A DNA stretch of 64,000 bases, taken from positions 1 through 64,000 of the forward strand of contig NZ_PPXQ01000003.1 in NCBI RefSeq assembly GCF_004798585.1. Direction: 5' to 3'. This document shows positions 1 through 7,930 of the stretch, one piece after another; positions within the stretch are counted from its first letter, which is position 1; each line of letters starts with the position of its first letter. Position numbers and translations under genes: made by a program. The DNA is from Massilia sp. Mn16-1_5. GTDB lineage: Bacteria > Pseudomonadota > Gammaproteobacteria > Burkholderiales > Burkholderiaceae_D. The notes under the pieces were generated by a model. That model searched no databases, had not been told where the DNA came from, and worked only from the letters and a program-made list of their open reading frames with translations.

Positions 1-2
1 CG

Positions 3-320
3 GCCGTGATCCTGCCGGCGCCCCCCGGTTCCGGCAAAAGCACCCTGTGCGCGGCCCTGGTGGCGCGCGGCTGGCGCCTGTGGTCCGACGAGCTGACCCT
101 GGGGCGGCTAAGCGATGGCCGCATCGAACTGGGCATCGAGCTGCCCGCCCACGCGCGCCGCCGCCGCCGACTGCGCGCTCTGCGCGCTGGCCGTGCCGCT
201 GTCCGCGTCGTCCGCCGGCGTGACGCTTGCCGCGGCCGCCGTATCCTGCGCCGCCTGGGCCGTGCGGCTTTCCACCCGCGCCAGCAGCGATTGCGCCAGG
301 CTGGTACTGCCGATCGATGA
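3..320 (+). pseudogene. HprK-like kinase fragment (P-loop piece only)
   Basis: The frame is open from the window edge and encodes a P-loop (PAPPGSGKST, about residues 6-15) followed by LVARGWRLWSDELTL. This matches the ATP-binding region of HprK-related kinase A, a family found with PEP-CTERM/exosortase systems. Full-length members are about 300 residues, and after the SDELTL segment they continue with a conserved stretch resembling PLPRPVSLKN. Here recognisable similarity stops at about base 105 and the rest to the stop at 320 is Arg/Ala-rich out-of-frame-like sequence that overlaps a reverse-strand gene. I read this as the broken 3' remnant of a kinase gene whose 5' part lies outside the window, with the frame running on by chance. 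A divergent kinase C-terminus is possible but less likely. Confidence 0.55.
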
Positions 321-326
321 AACCAT
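108..326 (-). CDS. Small Ser/Ala-rich hypothetical protein, possibly 3'-truncated
   Basis: The frame encodes 72 residues from ATG at 326, starting MVSSIGSTSLAQSLLARVES and continuing Ala/Ser/Gln-rich and low in complexity. Its start has the look of short uncharacterised Oxalobacteraceae proteins. The frame is open upstream to 476, but the ATG at 326 gives the natural N-terminus. It ends at a stop at 108-110, close to where the HprK-like similarity on the other strand breaks off, so its C-terminus may have been cut by the same rearrangement. There is no signal peptide and no recognisable domain. The function is unknown. Confidence 0.45.
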   Translation of the reverse strand: MVSSIGSTSLAQSLLARVESRTAQAAQDTAAAASVTPADDADSGTASAQSAQSAAAARVGGQLDAQFDAAIA

Positions 327-497
327 GGTTTTGTCCTTTGCAATGTGTCGTGTCCTGATTAACGGCAGCACGGGGGGCGGACAGCAGGGCGGGGGATGTA
401 AAGCCGGGTAAAGCCGATCATGTCGAAACTGCAAGCCTGCGGTCGGGTTCCTTACAGTTGGCCGGAACTTGCGCATCCTTGCTCAGTCTGATGCATT

Positions 498-842
498 ATG
501 AGCAAGCTTGTTCCAATCAGGGTTGCCGACACGGCGCTCGGCGTCTCGACCAGCACGCTACGGCGCTGGGAGGCAACTAGGCGCCCCGTGCTGCTGCGCA
601 CCGAGGTCGGACAACGCCGCCACGACCTCACGGCACTATGTCACGGGTTTGCCTACACCGCTTCCGCGCCGCGCCTGATGATCGCCTATGCGCGCTTCTA
701 CAGCCACGACCAGCGCACCGACCTGGAACGCCAGAAGCAGGTGTTGGAACTGTACTGCGCACGGCTGTACGGCAGCCGCAGCTACCGCAACCAAAAACTG
801 ATCGAAGGGGGGCGCCAGGCTGTCCGGGAGGCGCAGTGCTGA
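498..842 (+). pseudogene. tnpA: IS607-type serine recombinase TnpA, internally deleted
   Basis: The reading frame is open for 114 codons. Residues 6-50 match the MerR-like helix-turn-helix of IS607 recombinases (STSTLRRWEA). Residues 63-85 match the start of the serine recombinase domain, read as YARFYSHDQRTDLERQKQ. In this family the motif is YARVSS, so the catalytic Ser position is Tyr. After ELYCA the protein jumps directly to RLYGSRSYRNQKLIEG, which normally forms the C-terminus. Roughly 90-100 residues of catalytic core are missing in frame, and the repeated Cys/Ala-Arg context may have served as the deletion joint. Full-length family members are about 200 residues. The product could still bind DNA but should not catalyse recombination. 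Confidence 0.75.
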
Positions 843-2032
843 TCGCGCACCGTATTCGTCTCAATCCGAACAACGTCCAGGCGACATATCTCGCCCGGGC
901 AGCCGGCATCGCCCGCTTTGCCTACAACTGGGCCTTGGCCGAGTGGCAGCGCCAGTATGAAGCGCGCAAGGCCAATCCTGCCCTGCCGACACCGTCCCAG
1001 TTGGCGCTGCGCCGCCAGATCAATGCGATCAAACGCGAGCAGTTTCCCTGGATGCTAGAGGTGACGAAGAACGCCCCGCAGATGGCGATCATCCAGCTCG
1101 GCGAAGCATTCAAGAATTTCTTCGCACGCCGGGCGCGCTACCCGACGTTTCGGAAGAAGGGACAGCACGACCGTTTTACTTTGACCAACGACCAGTTCCG
1201 GCTCGATGGTAAACGCATCCAGATCCCGAAGCTGGGCTGGGTGCGGATGCGGGAAGACCTGCGCTTTGCCGGCCGGATCGTCTCGGCCACGGTCTCGCGC
1301 CGCGCCAATCGCTGGGACGTCAGCATCACCGTCGATACCGTAGAAGCGTCACACCTGCCGCCCGCCGAAAACCAAGGCGCGGTCGGGCTCGACCTCGGGG
1401 TGTCGGCGCTGGCTACCCTGTCCAACGGCGAAGTGTGGACCGGCCCGAAGGCGCTGCGAACCCTGCTGGAGCGGCTGCGCCGGCTGTCGCGCTCGCTCTC
1501 GCGCAAAGTCAAGGGGTCGCGCAACCGGACCAAAGCGAAACTGAAGTTGGCGCGTCTGCACGCCAGGATCGGTAACCTGCGCCGCGATGGCTTGCACCAG
1601 CTCACCAGCAGCATCGCGCGCCGCTTCCACACCATCGGCATTGAGGACCTGAACGTGCGCGGCATGTTGGGCAACCGGAACCTAGCCCGTGCGATAGCAG
1701 GCATGGGCTGGTACGAATTGCGCCGCCAGTTGACCTACAAGGCGACCTGGCGCGGCGGTCGGGTGGTGGCGGTCGACCGCTGGTACCCGAGTAGCAAGAC
1801 ATGTTCAATCTGCGGCCATCTGCTCGACAGGCTGGACCTGGGCGCCAGGCGGTGGACGTGCCCGGACTGCGGGACTGTCCACGACCGCGACGTCAATGCG
1901 GCCGTGAATTTGAAGAACAAGGCGGTAAGTTCTACCGCGACGGCCTGTGGAGGGGCAGGCGCTGGCGCTGTGCGCAAGCACGGTGCGAAACCGGCCCCGG
2001 TGAAGCAGGAATCCAGCAGCAGGCAGGTTTAA
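836..2032 (+). CDS. tnpB: TnpB-type RNA-guided endonuclease of the IS607-like element
   Basis: The protein has 398 residues from GTG at 836, which overlaps the tnpA stop by 7 bases as is usual in IS607. A longer upstream frame exists but has no TnpB homology. The RuvC-like catalytic residues are all present: Asp186 in GLDLGV, Glu270 in GIEDLNVRGM and the DRDVNAAVN motif (Asp350/352). The zinc ribbon is complete (CSIC 323-326, CPDC 342-345). Known TnpB proteins are guided by an RNA made from the element's right end and cut DNA next to a short motif, which helps the element persist. The intact frame beside a dead recombinase suggests either a recent loss of tnpA or retention of tnpB on its own. 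Confidence 0.88.
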   Translation: MLIAHRIRLNPNNVQATYLARAAGIARFAYNWALAEWQRQYEARKANPALPTPSQLALRRQINAIKREQFPWMLEVTKNAPQMAIIQLGEAFKNFFARRARYPTFRKKGQHDRFTLTNDQFRLDGKRIQIPKLGWVRMREDLRFAGRIVSATVSRRANRWDVSITVDTVEASHLPPAENQGAVGLDLGVSALATLSNGEVWTGPKALRTLLERLRRLSRSLSRKVKGSRNRTKAKLKLARLHARIGNLRRDGLHQLTSSIARRFHTIGIEDLNVRGMLGNRNLARAIAGMGWYELRRQLTYKATWRGGRVVAVDRWYPSSKTCSICGHLLDRLDLGARRWTCPDCGTVHDRDVNAAVNLKNKAVSSTATACGGAGAGAVRKHGAKPAPVKQESSSRQV

Positions 2033-2090
2033 GCATTTACGACCAGCTTTGCGGAAGTCTGGAGGAACGGTTCGCGCACGATTCCATATA
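1880..2090 (+). ncRNA. Candidate TnpB guide RNA (omegaRNA/reRNA) region
   Basis: In characterised IS200/605 and IS607 elements the guide RNA scaffold overlaps the 3' end of tnpB and ends at the right boundary of the element, with the guide taken from the flanking DNA. Here the tail of tnpB (after the DRDVNAAVN motif) and the following 50-60 bases form a GC-rich, repeat-containing stretch that codes for a low-complexity Gly/Ala tail, as expected when RNA structure rather than protein is selected. The segment after the stop contains tctggaggaacggttcgc, which resembles the end of such scaffolds. The exact 3' end, and so the guide, is not determined. Confidence 0.35.
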
Positions 2091-2353
2091 CACTGCCGTG
2101 GATTTCAGGTAACCTTGTGGGCGATATAGTGTGTCTCTACGTCCGCGCGCCCGGGTTTTGCCGACGCGACGTGCCCACCAAGCCGGCCCTTGGGCCGTGT
2201 TCCCAGCCGGCGGCTCGCCCGCCCCTCCAGGAGTTGTCAGTGCCGGCCACGCCTGCTGGGCCCGCGTGGGTGCCTACCCGTAGACCAAATTGAGAGTCAA
2301 GGAAGCGCGTACCCGCATCGAGCAGGGCGAGCCTTCCTTCATCGGAAAGAATA
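2033..2353 (+). other. Gene-free stretch: IS right flank and long leader of the RNA helicase gene
   Basis: No convincing coding frame is present. The first 60 bases probably belong to the right end of the IS607-like element. The remainder is rich in G and C runs (ggcccttgggcc and cagccggcggctcgcc are locally self-complementary) and leads into the helicase start. A long structured leader would fit a cold-inducible or self-regulated DEAD-box helicase gene, but no promoter could be assigned with confidence. A reverse-strand frame here has no recognisable protein features. Confidence 0.4.
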
Positions 2354-3835
2354 ATGTCTGAAACTGTGAATACCGCAGCCGCGGCTGTCGAACCGAGCGT
2401 GACCTTTGCCGATTTCGGCCTGGCGCCGGACATCCTGCGCGCGCTGTCCGACCAGGGCTACGTCCACCCAACCCCGATCCAGGCCCAGGCGATCCCCGTC
2501 GTGCTGCAAGGCCGCGACGTCATGGGCGCGGCCCAGACCGGTACGGGTAAAACCGCCGGCTTCTCGCTGCCGATCATCCAGCTGCTGCTGGCCCACGCCA
2601 ACAACAGCATGTCGCCGGCGCGCCACCCGGTGCGCGCCCTGGTGCTGACCCCGACGCGCGAGCTGGCCGTGCAGGTCGCCGACAACGTCAAGGCCTACGC
2701 CCAGCACACCCCGCTGCGTTCGACCGTCGTCTTCGGCGGCATGGACATGAAGGGCCAGACCACCATCCTGAAGGGCGGCGTCGAGATCGTCATCGCCACG
2801 CCCGGCCGCCTGCTCGACCACATCGAGCAGAAGAACGTCAGCCTGGCGCAGGTGCAGATGCTGGTGATGGACGAAGCCGACCGCATGCTGGACATGGGCT
2901 TCCTGCCCGACCTGCAGCGCATCATCAATCTGCTGCCGAAGAAGCGTCAGAACCTGATGTTCTCGGCTACCTTCTCGCCGGAGATCAAGAAGCTGGCCAA
3001 CAGCTTCCTGCAGCAACCGGTGCTGATCGAAGTCGCGCGCAGCAATGCCACCGCCGACAAGGTCACGCAAATCGTCTACAAGGTCGAGGACGAGCAGAAG
3101 CGCGACGTCGTCGAGTTCCTGATCCGCCAGCGCGAACTGAAGCAGGTGATCGTGTTCTCGAACACGAAGATCGGCGCCTCGCGTCTGTCGCGCCACCTCG
3201 AGCAGACCGGCATCAAGGCCTCGGCGATCCACGGCGACAAAACCCAGCAGGAACGCATGGCCGCGCTCGACGCGTTCAAGCGCGGCGAGATCGAAGTGCT
3301 GGTCGCGACCGACGTCGCCGCCCGCGGCCTCGACATCTCCGACCTGCCGTGCGTGATCAATTTCGATCTGCCCTACAATGCCGAGGACTACGTGCACCGC
3401 ATCGGCCGCACCGGCCGCGCCGGCGCCTCGGGCGACGCCTTGTCCGTGTACTCGGACAAGGACGAGCGCCTGCTGGCCGACATCGAAAAGCTGATCAAGC
3501 AGACCATCACGCGCGGCGAGCTGACCGGCTTCGTGGTGCGTGGACGCGGCCGCGATGCCGAACGCGGCGAGCGCGGCCCACGTAGCGAGCGTGGCGAACG
3601 CAGCGAGCGCGGCCCGCGCCGCGGCGATGCCGAGCGCAGCGAACGCGCGCCACGCAGCTATGGCGCCGGCGCCTTGCCGCGCCGCGAAAAGGTCGATCCC
3701 TGGTTCCTCAAGCCCTACGAGCCGAGCACCACCGCCCAGCGTCAGGACGGCAATCCAGGCGTGAACGCGGCGCCGGCCAAGCCGAAGCAGAAGATCGCGG
3801 CCTTGCTGGGCGGTTTGCCCAAGCAGCAGGCCTGA
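2354..3835 (+). CDS. rhlE: DEAD-box ATP-dependent RNA helicase, RhlE type
   Basis: This 493-residue protein unwinds RNA duplexes with ATP; RhlE-type enzymes act in ribosome assembly, RNA turnover and cold adaptation. All core motifs are visible: the Q motif PTPIQ (39-43), Walker A AQTGTGKT (60-67), PTRELA (about 100), DEAD (173-176), SAT, RGLDIS and HRIGRTGRAG. The catalytic core ends near residue 390. It is followed by an Arg/Gly/Glu-rich basic tail (repeats such as RGERGPRSERGERSERGP) typical of RNA-contacting extensions. The start ATG follows ggaaagaata, a weak ribosome site. The gene is transcribed alone and converges with the LOV kinase gene 25 bases away. Confidence 0.93.
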   Translation: MSETVNTAAAAVEPSVTFADFGLAPDILRALSDQGYVHPTPIQAQAIPVVLQGRDVMGAAQTGTGKTAGFSLPIIQLLLAHANNSMSPARHPVRALVLTPTRELAVQVADNVKAYAQHTPLRSTVVFGGMDMKGQTTILKGGVEIVIATPGRLLDHIEQKNVSLAQVQMLVMDEADRMLDMGFLPDLQRIINLLPKKRQNLMFSATFSPEIKKLANSFLQQPVLIEVARSNATADKVTQIVYKVEDEQKRDVVEFLIRQRELKQVIVFSNTKIGASRLSRHLEQTGIKASAIHGDKTQQERMAALDAFKRGEIEVLVATDVAARGLDISDLPCVINFDLPYNAEDYVHRIGRTGRAGASGDALSVYSDKDERLLADIEKLIKQTITRGELTGFVVRGRGRDAERGERGPRSERGERSERGPRRGDAERSERAPRSYGAGALPRREKVDPWFLKPYEPSTTAQRQDGNPGVNAAPAKPKQKIAALLGGLPKQQA

Positions 3836-3851
3836 TTAACAGGGCCTGCTG
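3824..3851. terminator. Stem-loop between two convergent genes
   Basis: A 9-bp perfect stem (cagcaggcc / ggcctgctg) with a 10-base loop spans the end of the helicase frame and the 25-base gap before the stop of the convergent kinase gene. There is no U-run on either side, so intrinsic termination is uncertain. The position suits a shared structure that separates the two convergent transcripts. Confidence 0.35.
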
Positions 3852-3860
3852 GCGTGACGC

Positions 3861-5513
3861 TTAGCCGTTCGCCTGCGGCAGGATGGCCCGCACCCGGGCC
3901 AGTAAATCTTCCTGGCGATACGGCTTGCTCAGTATATCGAGCCGCTGCCCACGCGCGGCCGGCAACTCGTCCATGTAGCCGGTGGTGACGAGGATCGGCG
4001 TGCCGGGCCGCCGCAAGCGCACGTGGTCCGCCAGCTGCAAGCCGTTCATCCCGCCCGGCATCATTACATCCGTAAACACCAGGTCGATCTCGGCCCCCTC
4101 GTCGAGCACGTTCAGGGCCTGTTCTCCGCTCGGTGCCGATACCACGGCATAACCGGCGGATTCGAGCATCGTTTCGGCCAGTTCGCGTACGTCTTCGTTG
4201 TCCTCGACCACCAGGATGCGTGCCTTCGCGCTCTCCAGCGCGGCACTCTCGGCTTCGTCCTCCCCATGTGCCGCAAGCTCGCGGGCACCGTCGACCGGGA
4301 ACACCATGCGCACCGTCGTGCCTTGCCCGGGCGTGCTGTCGATCTCGAGCCGGCCGCGCGACTGCTGCACGAAGCCGTGCACCATCGCCAGGCCCAGGCC
4401 CGTGCCCGGTCCCTTGGTGGTGAAGAACGGTTCCGTTGCCCGGCGCACCACCTCCGGTGCCATGCCTTCGCCTTCGTCGCTGACGCAGACGGCCACCTGG
4501 TCGCCGGTCACGACGGTGGTGCTGACGCGCACCCGGCCGCCGTTCGGCATGGCGTCGCGCGCGTTGATCAGGACGTTCAGCAAGGCCATCTCGAAATGCG
4601 TCGGGTCGAGCTTGCAGGAAGGCAAACCCGGTTTCAGGTCGAGCTGCATCTCGACCCGGTCGCCCAGGGTGCGCACCAGCAGCTCCGAAAATTCGACCAG
4701 CAAGGCATTCAGGTTGACCCGTTTCGGCTCTAGCCGCTGCTTGCGCGCAAAGGTCAGCAGTTGTTGGGTCAGCTTGCCCGCTTTCATCGCCGCGCGCTGG
4801 GCGCGCCGGATCGGATCGGCGGCGGCGCCCGTATTGTTCACGGCCAGCAGGGCCAGCTCCAGGTTGCCGTTGATGACCTGCAGCAGGTTGTTGAAGTCGT
4901 GCGCCATGCCGGCCGTCAGCTGGCCGATCGCTTCCATCTTTTGCGCCTGCATCGAGGATTGCTCGCTCGCGCGGCGCTGAGTGATGTCCATCTGGGAGGC
5001 AAAGAAATACAGGAGTTCGCCTTCCTTGTCGAAGATCGGGCCAATATAGAGCGCGTTCCAGAAGGGCGTGCCGTCAGCCTTGTAATTCAGGATGTCGACG
5101 GCGATGGCGCGCCGTTCGGCCAGGGCTGCGCGGATTTCGGCGACGGTGTCGCGGTTGGTATCCGGCCCCTGCAACAGACGGCAGTTGCGGCCGATGAGGT
5201 CCTTTTCTTCGTACAGCGTGAGGTCAAGGAAGGCGCGGTTGGCGAAGACGATCGGATCGTCCGGCTGGCGCGGGTCGGTGACGATCATGGGCATGCGCGT
5301 CATCTCGACGGCGGCGAAGAAAATATTACCGCGGTCTTCCAGGCCCGGTTCCTGAATGTAGCCGGCCTGCCAGTGCTTCTCGCCGGGATTGCCCATCGGA
5401 TTGAAGGCGTTACCCTCGACTTCGCCCGACGCGGGCACGCCGACGCTTTGCCCGTCTCCCTGGATGTCGAGGGGCTTGTCTTCGTTTTCTTCGGGGGTGG
5501 AGCCGGTTGCCAT
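3861..5513 (-). CDS. LOV-domain hybrid sensor histidine kinase/response regulator
   Basis: The protein has 550 residues and no membrane segment, so it should be a cytosolic sensor. Residues about 62-180 form a PAS domain of the LOV class: GRNCRLLQ (108-115) contains the photoactive Cys111, and NYKADGTPFWN (143-153) and the Gln of SQMD (about 174) supply the flavin-contacting residues. The kinase follows, with the H-box MAHDFNNLLQ (His205), the N-box NARDAMPNGG, the G boxes DEGEGM and GTGLGLAMVHG, and then a C-terminal receiver domain (431-547) with phospho-acceptor Asp482 in FTDVMMPG. The expected role is blue light to FMN-Cys adduct to autophosphorylation. Output through the attached receiver is inferred, and no partner regulator lies nearby. 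The start at 5513 follows ggaaaggatcca. Confidence 0.92.
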   Translation of the reverse strand: MATGSTPEENEDKPLDIQGDGQSVGVPASGEVEGNAFNPMGNPGEKHWQAGYIQEPGLEDRGNIFFAAVEMTRMPMIVTDPRQPDDPIVFANRAFLDLTLYEEKDLIGRNCRLLQGPDTNRDTVAEIRAALAERRAIAVDILNYKADGTPFWNALYIGPIFDKEGELLYFFASQMDITQRRASEQSSMQAQKMEAIGQLTAGMAHDFNNLLQVINGNLELALLAVNNTGAAADPIRRAQRAAMKAGKLTQQLLTFARKQRLEPKRVNLNALLVEFSELLVRTLGDRVEMQLDLKPGLPSCKLDPTHFEMALLNVLINARDAMPNGGRVRVSTTVVTGDQVAVCVSDEGEGMAPEVVRRATEPFFTTKGPGTGLGLAMVHGFVQQSRGRLEIDSTPGQGTTVRMVFPVDGARELAAHGEDEAESAALESAKARILVVEDNEDVRELAETMLESAGYAVVSAPSGEQALNVLDEGAEIDLVFTDVMMPGGMNGLQLADHVRLRRPGTPILVTTGYMDELPAARGQRLDILSKPYRQEDLLARVRAILPQANG

Positions 5514-5656
5514 TGGATCCTTTCCGCGGGGATGGGTTTACACTAGCCTTGCGTCGAGCAGGTCTTCATGCTACCCGGCGAGGCAGTGCCCGACTGTGCG
5601 TCGGTTCACGCAAGGACGATAGTGGGTCCCGGGGCCGTCGAGGTGGCGTCCCCTGC

Positions 5657-7192
5657 TCAGTACGCTGGGGCTGCGGGGCTAGTGCGCAGGCGGCCGGGCG
5701 CGAACAGCAGGACACTGCGGTCACCGCATATCACGGTTTGCACAGGCTCGCCATTGATGGTTGTCAGCTGCGCCCGCGACAGACGGTATTGTGGAAGCTC
5801 CTGCTCGGCGATGATGGCGAAGTCGTAGCCTGTACCGAAGTAACGCTCCGACGTGATCCACGGCATCGGCGCTAGCTCGCCGTGATACTGCGCCAGGATC
5901 AAGGGATGACGGCTGAGCGCCTGCACGCGTTTGGCATCCCAGTACTGAGCGATGCCGTGCCGCGCGTTGGTCGATGCGAGTGCACGGTCAATACAGGCAA
6001 TTTGTTCTGGGTAGTAAAAAGCATTGGCATCCCGATGGTGGCGCGTGTGCCATGCATCGGCGGCCAGCAGGCTTGCGAACATGATTGCGAGGCTGGCCCC
6101 GGCATAGCGGAAGTGCCCGCCAAACTGGTGTGCCAGGGCAAACATGCCGGCTACCAGCGGCAAGGACAGGGCTGCGATCAGGTAGCGGGGCGCCGGTTGC
6201 ACTGTGGTCGACAACAGCATCGCTGCCACCGTTGCCGCACACGAGAGCGTGGCGAACGTCATCAGCAGCCGCAAGGGACGTGTCGGGAACGCTGGTGCTT
6301 TCCGAAACAGACAGGCTGCAATGGAGGCTACCCCGGCCAGCAGCGCCAGCAGCAGCGCCGCTGCAAGCAAGGGACGCTGGCCGAGCAGCGTAGCGCAGAT
6401 CGTCCCAAGTTCGTCCAGATTGGCAGACAATTTGCTCAGGCCAAGCCGCGATTTATAGCGTGTCGGATGCGCGACGACGAAGCGATACGAGACCATTGCC
6501 AGGACGGCAGGCAGGAACAGCAGCAGAGCAGCATGACGTGGCCTGGTGCCTGACAGGCCGCCCGGCCGGTGCAGCAGCGCGGCAGCCAGCAGCGGCGCGA
6601 CTGCCTGGACTAGAAACAGGGCATCGGACAGCGTCGTCAGGTAGACCAGGGCGACGATTGCCACCGTCACGATGTGTTCGTGCCGGCCATCCAGGCCGCC
6701 GGCGTCGAGCCTGAGCCAGAGTGCGGCAAGCAGCACGGCGGCGATGAAGGCGCCGTAGTGGTGGGCGCTTGAATAGAGGCGCACGAAGGGGTCGTCGACA
6801 TGCAGCCCCAGCCAGACGAACAGGATGATCAGCGCCGCTGCTGCGAGCACGCGGCTCTTTTCCAGGGCTTCGCGCGCCAGGAAGAATATGGCGGCCGCCA
6901 TTAGCAGGGTTTGCAGCAGGGCGAAGGCCGTCGTTTGTCCGAACACGCCATCGGCGCCCAGCCAGGCCAGCAGGTAGAGAGGAAAATCGGGGAAGAAATA
7001 GGGCGCAGGTGTCAGGTACCAGTCGGCCAGGCTGCCGCCGCGGTGCAACACGTCGTCGAACAGGACCGGCAGGTACAGGGCGTCCGAATGGACCAGGTGC
7101 GCCTGCACCGGGTGGCCGGCATGCAGGGTGGCGAACAGCGAAACGAGCGCGACAAGGGCGCACGCGAGCGCCAACAGATTGGTCTTCGACAT
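5657..7192 (-). CDS. Polytopic membrane protein, probable GT-C type glycosyltransferase
   Basis: The protein has 511 residues from ATG at 7192; an upstream extension is in frame but lacks homology-like character. About eleven hydrophobic segments are visible, starting with LLALACALVALVSLFAT, followed by a first outer loop with an acidic residue (VHSDALYLPVLFDD), the usual place of the catalytic acid in GT-C enzymes that use polyprenyl-phosphate sugars. The C-terminal part is a soluble domain of about 100 residues. It lies 17 bases after a GtrA-like gene on the same strand, so the pair probably flips a lipid-linked sugar and then transfers it on the periplasmic side. The specific sugar and acceptor are unknown. 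Confidence 0.6.
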   Translation of the reverse strand: MSKTNLLALACALVALVSLFATLHAGHPVQAHLVHSDALYLPVLFDDVLHRGGSLADWYLTPAPYFFPDFPLYLLAWLGADGVFGQTTAFALLQTLLMAAAIFFLAREALEKSRVLAAAALIILFVWLGLHVDDPFVRLYSSAHHYGAFIAAVLLAALWLRLDAGGLDGRHEHIVTVAIVALVYLTTLSDALFLVQAVAPLLAAALLHRPGGLSGTRPRHAALLLFLPAVLAMVSYRFVVAHPTRYKSRLGLSKLSANLDELGTICATLLGQRPLLAAALLLALLAGVASIAACLFRKAPAFPTRPLRLLMTFATLSCAATVAAMLLSTTVQPAPRYLIAALSLPLVAGMFALAHQFGGHFRYAGASLAIMFASLLAADAWHTRHHRDANAFYYPEQIACIDRALASTNARHGIAQYWDAKRVQALSRHPLILAQYHGELAPMPWITSERYFGTGYDFAIIAEQELPQYRLSRAQLTTINGEPVQTVICGDRSVLLFAPGRLRTSPAAPAY

Positions 7193-7209
7193 AAAGGAAA
7201 GCAGGCAGG

Positions 7210-7641
7210 TTATTCGAACGGACTTGCGGCGGTGCGAAACACATACCGTTTGTCCAGATGGTACTTTGCGACGTAGCCGACGCCCAGGCCGAGCACCGCG
7301 CCCAGATAGCGCATGCTGCGCGATCCGAACAGCTGCTCGAAACCGAGTTCGACACTCCAAAACATTGCCGTGGTGATCAAGCCCATCAGTGTATACAGAG
7401 CGAATGTGCGGCTATCGTGCCCGATGCCGCACGCTTGGAAATGGAAAATGTAGCGCTTGTCGAGCACATATTTGATGACCAGCCCGATGGCGGTGCCGAT
7501 GAGCATGGCGAGTGCGAGCGCGAACGGCCCCTTGTAGAGGCGCCCGACCACATCCTGCGTGCCGATATTGACGACAGTTGCCGCCAGCGCAAGCAGTGTG
7601 TAGACGATAATCAGTTTCACAATTCGCCGCTTTCGTCGCAA
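7210..7641 (-). CDS. GtrA-family small membrane protein
   Basis: This 143-residue protein has four predicted membrane helices and the GtrA signature of paired basic motifs after helices 2 and 4 (YVLDKRYIF and YHLDKRYVF). GtrA proteins are proposed flippases or accessory subunits that move polyprenyl-phosphate sugars across the inner membrane. The frame opens at a TTG (7641); a GTG seven codons later (7620) is an equally good start and would put the first helix right at the N-terminus. It heads a two-gene unit with the downstream GT-C-like gene and is divergent from the arabinose-lipid operon. Confidence 0.85.
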   Translation of the reverse strand: MRRKRRIVKLIIVYTLLALAATVVNIGTQDVVGRLYKGPFALALAMLIGTAIGLVIKYVLDKRYIFHFQACGIGHDSRTFALYTLMGLITTAMFWSVELGFEQLFGSRSMRYLGAVLGLGVGYVAKYHLDKRYVFRTAASPFE

Positions 7642-7811
7642 TACGATTAAACCAGATTTGATTCTGTTGTTAAAGCCGAGTTCCCAGTACGTACGCCCAT
7701 CCGGCTGGCGATATTACTCTGCCATTTTCCTAAGTGCAAATCACCGTATTTGCCCTGGTGCGGGAGTTCAACCGCACCCGGGCGGCGATTCCTATTGGGG
7801 GGGGAGTCGGG

Positions 7812-7817
7812 TATAAT
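7812..7817 (+). promoter_or_regulatory. Perfect -10 hexamer upstream of the HAD-UbiA operon
   Basis: TATAAT occurs in the 289-base gap between the divergent gtrA-like gene and the HAD-UbiA gene, about 115 bases before the latter. No good -35 lies at the right distance (attcct is the nearest), so an activator may be needed. The leader downstream of it contains no recognisable coding sequence. Confidence 0.35.
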
Positions 7818-7930
7818 GGATGGGTTAAAAAATAAACATCTTCCCACTTTCGGAGTCGATCAGGACATTGCACTGCGTCCCGGGTTGTGAGTCCGTTGAC
7901 GTAATTTGTGAATGCGCTTAGGAAAAGAAA

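Larger units (their letters stand above)
498..2090 (+). mobile_element. IS607-family-like element (decayed tnpA, intact tnpB)
   Basis: Two overlapping reading frames have the standard IS607 order: a MerR-HTH/serine-recombinase gene (tnpA) followed by tnpB. IS607 elements lack terminal inverted repeats, so the ends cannot be fixed by eye. The left limit given is the tnpA start and the right limit is an estimate based on the structured sequence just after tnpB. The recombinase carries a large in-frame deletion and an altered active site, so the element should not move by itself, although its nuclease gene is open. Both flanks are non-mobile chromosomal genes. Confidence 0.7.

Noticed and set aside
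638-835. Upstream extension of tnpB
   Set aside because: The residues do not resemble TnpB and overlap tnpA in another frame; the GTG at 836 gives a normal N-terminus.
2137-2433. Reverse-strand frame in the helicase leader
   Set aside because: It has no ribosome site, extends into the helicase coding region and has no recognisable protein character.
3540-3660. Tandem repeat or CRISPR-like array in the helicase tail
   Set aside because: The repeats are RG-rich codons of the C-terminal RNA-binding tail without spacers of constant length.
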